In this document: one piece after another, positions 1 through 5,500 of the stretch
How positions within the stretch are numbered: position 1 is the first letter of the stretch
How the letters are laid out: each line of letters begins with the position of its first letter
From: an uncultured Trueperaceae bacterium
GTDB taxonomy: Bacteria > Deinococcota > Deinococci > Deinococcales > Trueperaceae
NCBI GenBank assembly: GCA_937911855.1
Contig: CALDPK010000235.1
Coordinates: 1 to 6,063 of the forward strand
Direction of reading: 5' to 3'
Length of the DNA stretch: 6,063 nt
Notes under the pieces: model-generated
Seen by the model: only the letters and a program-made list of their open reading frames with translations
Told to the model about the DNA's origin: nothing
Database searches by the model: none
Made by a program: the position numbers and the translations under genes

Positions 1-443
1 GTAGATGAGCCGACCAGGGACCAGTTGTTGAGGATCTGCTGGATGGCGAGGCCGAAACCGAGCGTGGCGATCGCCAGGTACGGTCCTTCGAGCCGCAGGG
101 CCGGCACGCCGATGAGCGCGCCCAGCAGCGCCGCCACCAGCACGGCGGCGGGTACGGCCAGCAGGAACGACACGCCGTGGTCGGCCAGCACGGCCTGCGT
201 GTAGGCGCCGGCCGCCAGGAAGCCGGCGTGACCAAGCGACACCTGCCCCGTGAGCCCGACCAGCACGGCCAACGACAACGCCACCAGCGCGTAGACGAAG
301 AACAGCGTGAGGTTGTAGACGACGTAGCCCTTGACCAGCAGCGGGACCACGATCAGCGCGGCGAGGCCGAGCAGCGCGACGGTCCAGCCGGGCGCGCCGC
401 GGATCAGCCAGAGGTCCTGCTCGTAACGGTCACGGAACAGCAC
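1..443 (-). CDS. livM: LivM-type branched-chain amino acid ABC transporter permease (N-terminal part, cut by left edge)
   Basis: This is an inner-membrane permease subunit of the branched-chain amino acid/hydrophobic substrate ABC importer family. The visible 147 residues begin with a short cytoplasmic stretch (MLFRDRYEQD), then hydrophobic segments at about residues 20-37, 41-63, 70-88 and 91-113. The family signature GLTGQVSLGHAGF lies at residues 63-75, and RLEGPYLAIATLGFG at 117-131 matches the conserved LivM loop. The start is GTG at 443-441, the only plausible start codon in this frame before an in-frame stop at 524-522. A purine-rich GAGGGG (467-462) lies 18 nt upstream, longer than usual spacing, with a small hairpin between it and the start. 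The gene is 53 bp downstream of an acyl-CoA synthetase on the same strand, so the two are probably cotranscribed. Partners such as LivH, LivG and LivF are not in view. The substrate cannot be read from the sequence; a carboxylate or lipid is possible given the neighbour. The C-terminus is outside the window. Confidence 0.9.
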   Translation of the reverse strand, partial: MLFRDRYEQDLWLIRGAPGWTVALLGLAALIVVPLLVKGYVVYNLTLFFVYALVALSLAVLVGLTGQVSLGHAGFLAAGAYTQAVLADHGVSFLLAVPAAVLVAALLGALIGVPALRLEGPYLAIATLGFGLAIQQILNNWSLVGSS

Positions 444-460
444 GGTGCTAGCAGCGCACC
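444..460 (-). other. Small inverted repeat directly before the livM start codon
   Basis: On the minus strand GGTGC (460-456) and GCACC (448-444) form a 5-bp stem with a 7-nt loop, ending immediately before the GTG start. If folded in the mRNA it would sit between the putative Shine-Dalgarno (467-462) and the start codon. Short arms in GC-rich DNA can arise by chance. Confidence 0.35.
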
Positions 461-466
461 GCCCCT

Positions 467-489
467 CGCGGGCGCCGCGGACGCCCGCG
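467..489 (-). other. GC-rich perfect hairpin in the acyl-CoA synthetase / livM gap
   Basis: CGCGGGCG (467-474) and CGCCCGCG (482-489) are perfect 8-bp inverted arms around a 7-nt loop (475-481) that itself contains CCGCGG. The hairpin lies 8 bp past the ligase stop codon and upstream of livM. No T-run follows on the minus strand, so it does not look like a standard rho-independent terminator. It could slow RNA decay or lower expression of the downstream gene relative to the ligase. The structure is directly visible; the function is inference. Confidence 0.5.
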
Positions 490-496
490 CCGCCGG

Positions 497-2254
497 CTAG
501 GCATACAGCGTCTCGATGAGGTCACCGTAGGCCGCGGCGATGCTCGAGCGCTTGACCTTGAGGGTCGCGGCCACCTCGCCGTCTTCGTGATGAAGCCGCT
601 TGGGCAGCACCGCGAAGCGCTTGATCGTCTCGACCCTGGCGAGGCCGGCGTTGACCCTCTCCACCTCGCCGTCGATGAGCGCGAGCACCTCGGGGTTGCG
701 CGTGAGGTCGGTGTAGGTGCTGTAGGCCAACTGCCGCTCGGCGGCCCAGTGGGCGACGTTGTCCTCGTCGAGGACCAGTAGCGCCACGAGGTACTTGCGG
801 CGGTCGCCCAAGACCACGGCGTCGTTGATGTAGACGCTCGACTTCAGCTGGTTCTCGATCTTCTGCGGGGCGATGTTCTTGCCGCCGGCCGTGATGATGA
901 TGTCCTTCATGCGGTCGGTGATGCTCAGGTTGCCTTCAGCGTCGAGTTCGCCGACGTCGCCGGTGTGCAGCCAGCCGTCCCGGAGCGTTTCGTTCGTGGC
1001 TGTCTCGTCCCGCCAATAACCCTTGAAGTTGCCGGGGCTTCTGGAGAGGATCTCGCCGTCAGCGGCGATGCGGATCTCCACACCGGGGAAGGCCGGTCCG
1101 ACCGTGCCCAGTTTGCCGTCCTGCTGGTGGATGGCGATGATGCCCGTGCTTTCGGTGAGCCCATATCCTTCCCGCACGTCCACGCCCAGTGCGCGGAAGT
1201 AACGAAGTATGTCCGGGCCGATGGGTGCTGCGCCGCTGATGGCGACGCGCACGCGATCCAGGCCGAGCCGCACGCGCAGGAACCTGAGCACGAGCAGGTG
1301 TGCGAGGGCCGCTCCGGCGCCGTTGCCGCCGCCCCGGACGCTGCGCAGTGCCCAGCGGTAAGCCAGCTTCTTGAGCAGGTGGGCGTCCTTCATGTGCAGT
1401 TCGACCAGCGAGAACATCTTCTCCCAGATGCGCGGTACCGCGAAGAACACGGTCGGTCTGATCTCCTGCATGTTCTGCATGACGGTGTCCAGGTTCTCGG
1501 TGAAACTGACCGGGTAACCGCGGTACAGGGGTGCAACCACGCTGATGAGCCGCTCGACGATGTGGCTCAGCGGCAGGAACGAGATGAACTCGTCGTTCTC
1601 GTTAACCGGAATGGAGGTGCCGAGCGAATCAACTGCCCACAGCAGGTTGCCGTGGGTGAGCATCGCTGCCTTCGGGTCGCCGGTCGTGCCGGAGGTGTAG
1701 ATGAACAGGGCGGTGTCGTCATGCCCCAGCGTTCCGATCCGCTCGGTGACCGCGTCCGGGTGCTGAATGAGGTGCTCGCGGCCTTCAGCCAGGGCGTCAG
1801 CCCACTGGGTGATTCCCTCGTGCGATTCGCGTTCCATGACGATCACGAACTCGATCTCGGGGCAGCGCTCACGGATCTCCAGCCATTTCTCGAGCTGCTC
1901 GGCGTCTTCGATTACGAGCCCACGTACCTGGGCGTGCTTTATGCAGTACAGCAGCTGGTCGCTGCTGCTCGTGGCGTAAACGCCGACGGTTATTGCGGCG
2001 GCACTCTGCACGGCCAGGTCGGTGACGAGCCATTCGGGGCAGTTCTCACCCAGCAGCGCCACCCGGTCGCCCGGCTGCACGCCGCACGCGATCAGGAACG
2101 CTGCCAGTTCGCTCGCGCTTAAGGCGTACTCGTGCCAGCTGATCTCACGCCACAGGCCGAGCCGTTTGACGCGATGCGCTACCCCGGGTTCACCCCGGCG
2201 ACGGTGGAGCAGCGCCGGGACGCTGTCCACTGCCTCAACGGCAGAAGTTTTCAT
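497..2254 (-). CDS. Long-chain acyl-CoA synthetase, AMP-forming (FadD15/ACSBG-like)
   Basis: It activates a fatty or other carboxylic acid with ATP and CoA through an acyl-adenylate. The product has 585 residues, a normal length for a full-length enzyme of this superfamily. Motifs are all present and intact (numbering from the ATG): P-loop YTSGTTGDPK at 186-195; PLSHIVER near 228-235; SGAAP near 340; GYGLTES at 363-369; DGWLHTGD at 426-433; the hinge/A8 region ITDRMKDIIITAGGKNIAP at 445-463; and the C-terminal catalytic lysine region AATLKVKR at 562-569. GKNIAP and the C-terminal layout fit the bacterial long-chain FadD15-like branch rather than acetyl-CoA synthetases. The chosen start is ATG at 2254; an in-frame TTG at 2263 adds three residues but has no Shine-Dalgarno. 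The gene ends with TAG at 499-497 and is followed 53 bp later by a LivM permease. A divergent gene starts at 2394. Chain-length specificity cannot be read from the sequence. Confidence 0.93.
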   Translation of the reverse strand: MKTSAVEAVDSVPALLHRRRGEPGVAHRVKRLGLWREISWHEYALSASELAAFLIACGVQPGDRVALLGENCPEWLVTDLAVQSAAAITVGVYATSSSDQLLYCIKHAQVRGLVIEDAEQLEKWLEIRERCPEIEFVIVMERESHEGITQWADALAEGREHLIQHPDAVTERIGTLGHDDTALFIYTSGTTGDPKAAMLTHGNLLWAVDSLGTSIPVNENDEFISFLPLSHIVERLISVVAPLYRGYPVSFTENLDTVMQNMQEIRPTVFFAVPRIWEKMFSLVELHMKDAHLLKKLAYRWALRSVRGGGNGAGAALAHLLVLRFLRVRLGLDRVRVAISGAAPIGPDILRYFRALGVDVREGYGLTESTGIIAIHQQDGKLGTVGPAFPGVEIRIAADGEILSRSPGNFKGYWRDETATNETLRDGWLHTGDVGELDAEGNLSITDRMKDIIITAGGKNIAPQKIENQLKSSVYINDAVVLGDRRKYLVALLVLDEDNVAHWAAERQLAYSTYTDLTRNPEVLALIDGEVERVNAGLARVETIKRFAVLPKRLHHEDGEVAATLKVKRSSIAAAYGDLIETLYA

Positions 2255-2265
2255 TGCCCCCAATG
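2252..2265 (-). promoter_or_regulatory. Hairpin over the acyl-CoA synthetase start codon
   Basis: On the mRNA strand CATTG-GGGG-CAATG forms a 5-bp stem with a four-G loop. The ATG start (2254-2252) lies in the 3' arm, and the G-run that could serve as ribosome site is mostly in the loop, only 2 nt from the ATG. Ordinary Shine-Dalgarno spacing is therefore missing. A TATCAT (2268-2263) just upstream resembles a -10 box and would give an almost leaderless transcript, but no good -35 is visible. Confidence 0.3.
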
Positions 2266-2393
2266 ATAAACCGTCTGGCTGGCCCGGGGGAAGTGCGCAG
2301 GAATAAGCATTCCGTCACACGCGAAGAAATATCTTTGAATCAGCCGGCCCCGTAGTGCCCCTCGGGGACGCCGAAAGAAAGAAGGAATGGACT
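2266..2393. promoter_or_regulatory. Divergent intergenic region between acyl-CoA synthetase and c-di-GMP gene
   Basis: This stretch must hold promoters for both divergent genes. It contains a locally AT-richer patch (about 2301-2340) unlike the flanking coding DNA. TATCTT at 2330-2335 is a possible plus-strand -10 box, but no convincing -35 lies 16-18 bp upstream. A CCCCTCGGGG palindrome (2358-2367) is too tight to form a strong hairpin. No riboswitch or clear operator was recognised. Confidence 0.35.
2381..2386 (+). promoter_or_regulatory. Shine-Dalgarno site deciding the GGDEF-EAL start
   Basis: GAAGGA at 2381-2386 lies 7 nt before the GTG at 2394, ideal spacing. The earlier in-frame GTG at 2355 has no comparable site. 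This favours translation from 2394, 13 codons into the open frame. An ATG at 2387 is out of frame. Confidence 0.7.
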
Positions 2394-4607
2394 GTGGACA
2401 GTTCGCCTGCTCAGACATACCCCGTCATAAGCCCGGAAACGGACATCAGCACCTGGAACCTGGTGCCGTTTCTCGTGAGTGACAGGGCGAGCGGCAAAAT
2501 TCTGCAGGTCAACGGGCAGGTCAGCCTCCTGACGGGTTACAGCCCTGAAGACCTCCAGCAGATGACCGTCGTGGAGCTGGGGCTGTGGCCCTCGCTGGCG
2601 GAGCGGGCCCGTGCCCTCGAGGCCCGCCCGGCCGCAGCACCTGCGGCAAACAGGCGGCTGCGCACATCACGTGGAACTGACGTGCCGGTGATCCACGGCT
2701 GGCAGGTGGCCTCCGCTGAAGGCAGGGAGGTTGTCTCCGAACTGCTGGTCGACATGACCGAGGCTGCGAAAACCCAGGACAGGCTGCAGCGCCTCAACAA
2801 CTTCAGGTCGGTGCTCGCCCAGGTGCTGCGCGAGTCGCTCAACCTGGGGCTGGACGAAGATTTCTACCAGCGGGTGCTGCAGAAGGCCGTCGACACGATT
2901 CCCGGCGCGCAGACAGCCAGTCTGCTCGTGCGTTCGGATGACGGCCGGTTCCGCTACCACGCGGCGATCAACTGCGACCTGGACATCCTGAGCACGGTCA
3001 CTTTCACCGAAGACCAGATGGTGCTGGGCCGCAACGGCGAACCGGTTTTGCATTACGGCTACAGCGACAACGAGGACCTGCCGCCTGAGACTCGCAGCGC
3101 CATCCAGGCGAGCGGACCGACGAGCGAGATCAAGGTGTCCATCGTGGCGCCCGTCATGCTGGACGGGGAACCTGTCGCTGTCTTCAACCTGGACAACCTC
3201 GAGGACGCCGGCGCCTTCGAGGAGGAATCACTGTCACTGGCTATGGATTACGCACAGCACCTGGCGGTGCTCCTGCAGAGGTTCAGGTTCGAGGAGGCAT
3301 TGTGGCAGCAGGCGAACATCGACAAGCTCACAGGCCTGCCGAACCGCCGCAGTTTCGACGAGCTGCTGCAGGCGGTGCTGCTTGAAAGTGACGCGACGGG
3401 CGTGCCGGCTGCGGTGTTCTTCATCGACCTGGATGAGTTCAAGGCCGTCAACGATGCCTACGGGCACGCGTTCGGTGACGAGCTGGTCCGCGTGGTCACT
3501 GACCGCCTGGCGAAGCTGCTGCCTGCCAGCGCTACGCTGGCCCGCTGGGGCGGCGATGAGCTGGTAGCCATCGTGCCTGATGCAAGATGTCCCGATCTTG
3601 TGGAGGACATCGCCAGGCGCCTGGTGGCTGCCGGCACTGACACTTACAGGGTGCATGACATCAACCTGCGGGTGACCCTGAGCGTGGGCGTGGCGCTGTA
3701 CCCGGAAGCCGGCAGGAACGCGCAGAATCTGCTGCAGAACGCCGACGCAGCGCTGTACAGCGTCAAGCAATCCGGCCGCAACGGTTACCGGCTGTTCGAC
3801 GAGCAGATGCGGGAGGCACTGGCCCTGCAGTCCGAGATCCGTGCTGCGGTAACCCAGGGTGACATCAATCTGCACTACCAGCCGCGCTACAACATGGCAG
3901 GCAGACTCATGGCGCTGGAAGCACTGGCCCGCTGGCAGCACCCGGAGCAAGGTCTGCTGCCAGCCAGGCGGTTCATCCCCGTAGCCGAAGAGGCCGGCCT
4001 GATGTCGCAGCTCGGCCTGATGCTGCTGGATGAGGCCTGCGGACAGGCGCGCGCCTGGCTCGACGAGGGACTGCACGCACCGATCGCTTACAACATGAGC
4101 GGCCAGCAGCTGGCGTCACCGCTGATCGCCCAGGAAGTCGAGGGCATTTTGCGCAAGCACGCGCTGCCGGCGCACCTCCTGGAGATACAGATCGACGAGA
4201 CCGCAGCGGTCATTGACGTCACGGACACGACGCTGAAGCTGATGCAGTTGAGGCGCCTGGGCGTGCGGCTTCTGCTTGATGACATCGGGAGCGGCTTCAG
4301 CAACCTGGCGATCCTCCGCCGCTTCCAGCTGGACGGGATAAAGATCACCCGTGAGTTCACCCGGCAACTGGGGGCCTCCCCAGATGACCCGGACGCAGAA
4401 CTGGGCTCGGGTCCGGTCGTGTCCGCGCTTGTCGACCTGGGGCGCGACCTGGGGGTGCAGATAATAGCTGAGGGCGTGGAAACGAACCGGCAGCTCGACT
4501 TCCTGCGCTCAGCCGGCGTGACCCAGGTTCAGGGCCACCTGTTCAGTCACGCGCTCCCGCCAGAGCGGGCGACGGCGCTGCTCAGGACGCTTGATTCAGA
4601 ACTGTGA
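2394..4607 (+). CDS. PAS-GAF-GGDEF-EAL cyclic-di-GMP signalling protein
   Basis: A 737-residue sensory protein (from GTG 2394) combining a diguanylate cyclase-type and a phosphodiesterase-type domain. It has no signal peptide or membrane segment, so it is probably cytosolic. Order: PAS-like domain about 22-121 (LLTGYSPEDL at 45-54), a helical linker, GAF about 137-297, GGDEF about 308-468, EAL about 477-732. In GGDEF, DKLTGLPNRR, FIDLDEFK, NDAYGHAFGD and the active-site loop ARWGGDEL (383-390) are seen; the loop reads GGDEL instead of GGDEF, and PASA stands where the RxxD inhibitory site normally lies. In EAL, LEALARW (E509), NMSGQQL (N567), the DD pair 629-630, K650, AEGVET (E693) and Q713 remain. 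However, QIDE replaces the usual E-x-T-E (Q599), DDIGSGFSN replaces DDFGTGYSS, and KIT replaces KID (T652). Cyclase activity is plausible; phosphodiesterase activity is uncertain. The 3' end overlaps the convergent neighbour by 26 bp. The PAS/GAF ligands are unknown. Confidence 0.93.
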   Translation: MDSSPAQTYPVISPETDISTWNLVPFLVSDRASGKILQVNGQVSLLTGYSPEDLQQMTVVELGLWPSLAERARALEARPAAAPAANRRLRTSRGTDVPVIHGWQVASAEGREVVSELLVDMTEAAKTQDRLQRLNNFRSVLAQVLRESLNLGLDEDFYQRVLQKAVDTIPGAQTASLLVRSDDGRFRYHAAINCDLDILSTVTFTEDQMVLGRNGEPVLHYGYSDNEDLPPETRSAIQASGPTSEIKVSIVAPVMLDGEPVAVFNLDNLEDAGAFEEESLSLAMDYAQHLAVLLQRFRFEEALWQQANIDKLTGLPNRRSFDELLQAVLLESDATGVPAAVFFIDLDEFKAVNDAYGHAFGDELVRVVTDRLAKLLPASATLARWGGDELVAIVPDARCPDLVEDIARRLVAAGTDTYRVHDINLRVTLSVGVALYPEAGRNAQNLLQNADAALYSVKQSGRNGYRLFDEQMREALALQSEIRAAVTQGDINLHYQPRYNMAGRLMALEALARWQHPEQGLLPARRFIPVAEEAGLMSQLGLMLLDEACGQARAWLDEGLHAPIAYNMSGQQLASPLIAQEVEGILRKHALPAHLLEIQIDETAAVIDVTDTTLKLMQLRRLGVRLLLDDIGSGFSNLAILRRFQLDGIKITREFTRQLGASPDDPDAELGSGPVVSALVDLGRDLGVQIIAEGVETNRQLDFLRSAGVTQVQGHLFSHALPPERATALLRTLDSEL

Positions 4608-5499
4608 TGTCAGGCTGCAGGCCCGCTTCTTCGATCAGCTGACGGTAGTCAGTGGGGGAGAGCGGGTGCCTGCCAGCGACGGCTATCAGTGCCGCCTCGA
4701 GCAGGTTGGTAGCCAGGCTGCGGCCGCCGAACCGCGGTGTGGTCGTGATGAGTCGCTCCACGCCGCGCTCACGCAGGTTGTCAACGTCCTGTGAGGTAGT
4801 GGTGTTGGTGAGGATCGTCTTGCCGCTCAGGTCTTTAGGAGCATAACGGCGGATGTAGTGGAAGTCGCCGGCCAGTACTTCCGCCCATTCGAAGTAGTGG
4901 CTTTTGCTGCTCTGTTCGTTGGTCGTCTGCCTGGAGCCGGTGGGGTAGATCCATTTGAACGGGACGCGGCTGATTATGGGCAGGAGCGCCCTGGCGGCGC
5001 GGTCGAGCGCCTTCAGGCTTCGCAACCTGATCGGCAGGCCAAGTGCGAAGATCATGTCGCCGTACAGGACGTCAGCGCCATGAGCGTCTAAGGCTTCTGC
5101 CATGCCGAAGCGGTCGACGCCGGCCACGACGAGGACCCGCCGGTTGCGCCAGGAGATCTCGGGTTCAAGTTTCTCGACAGTGAGCCGCTCGAGAGTGTCC
5201 TTGAGGGCTGCGCCGCAGACAACCGGGGTCTGAGTGGCGTTGGCGGCGAGTCTCACGCCGTCACGCAGGTAGTAGCGTTTGCCGCTTGCCTGCAGGTAGA
5301 TGTCGATGCCGCCTAGGCCGATGGCGTCGACTTTGCCGTCGAGTTCACGGATGAGGCTGGCAGCCTTGTTCATGTCGCCATCTGTGCCGATGCGGCGGAT
5401 GTTGACGCGGCGGCCCAGCAGTTCGATCTGCTGGTCGGTGTCCCGGCTGGGGGAGCCGATGGAGACACTGACGACGTTCAGTTCCTGATTGTCGGGCAA
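4582..5499 (-). CDS. Conserved protein resembling the family labelled 'quinate 5-dehydrogenase'
   Basis: A soluble-looking protein of 305 residues. From memory of the family, its layout matches conserved proteins of about 300 aa that databases often name quinate 5-dehydrogenase; I know of no direct enzymology behind that name. Recognisable blocks: VVSVSIGSPSRD at 9-20, RIGTDGDM 36-43, DAIGLGGIDIYL 58-69, TPVVCGAALKDTLER 91-105, a Rossmann-like strand-turn-helix RVLVVAGVDRFGMAEAL 121-137, YGDMIFALGLP 146-156, FKWIYPTG 181-188, AGDFHYIRRYAP 210-221, and TILTNTTTSQDVDNL 228-242. A classic GxGxxG dinucleotide motif is not obvious, so cofactor use is unproven. The start is TTG at 5499, one base after the stop of the upstream gene, with AGGA about 11 nt upstream; translational coupling is likely. 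No better ATG or GTG start lies nearby. The TGA stop at 4584-4582 lies inside the end of the convergent c-di-GMP gene. Confidence 0.75.
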   Translation of the reverse strand: MPDNQELNVVSVSIGSPSRDTDQQIELLGRRVNIRRIGTDGDMNKAASLIRELDGKVDAIGLGGIDIYLQASGKRYYLRDGVRLAANATQTPVVCGAALKDTLERLTVEKLEPEISWRNRRVLVVAGVDRFGMAEALDAHGADVLYGDMIFALGLPIRLRSLKALDRAARALLPIISRVPFKWIYPTGSRQTTNEQSSKSHYFEWAEVLAGDFHYIRRYAPKDLSGKTILTNTTTSQDVDNLRERGVERLITTTPRFGGRSLATNLLEAALIAVAGRHPLSPTDYRQLIEEAGLQPDITVLNQAS

Positions 5500-5500
5500 G

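Noticed and set aside
467..489. Rho-independent terminator between the ligase and livM
   Set aside because: The stem is strong, but no T-run follows on the transcribed strand, so it is listed only as a hairpin.
177..500. Plus-strand open frame (107 codons) over the livM region
   Set aside because: The opposite strand encodes clear LivM membrane segments and signature; this frame is charged low-complexity sequence.
965..2122. Long plus-strand open frame (385 codons) opposite the acyl-CoA synthetase
   Set aside because: It is fully antisense to a gene with all family motifs; its translation is low-complexity and motif-free. Long shadow frames are expected in GC-rich DNA.
2266..2393. Cyclic-di-GMP riboswitch or other leader RNA before the GGDEF-EAL gene
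   Set aside because: The region is short and lacks recognisable conserved riboswitch cores; only weak palindromes are visible.
3234..4076. Minus-strand open frame (280 codons) opposite the GGDEF-EAL gene
   Set aside because: It is antisense to intact GGDEF and EAL motifs, rich in Gln/His/Arg, and shows no recognisable domain or ribosome site.
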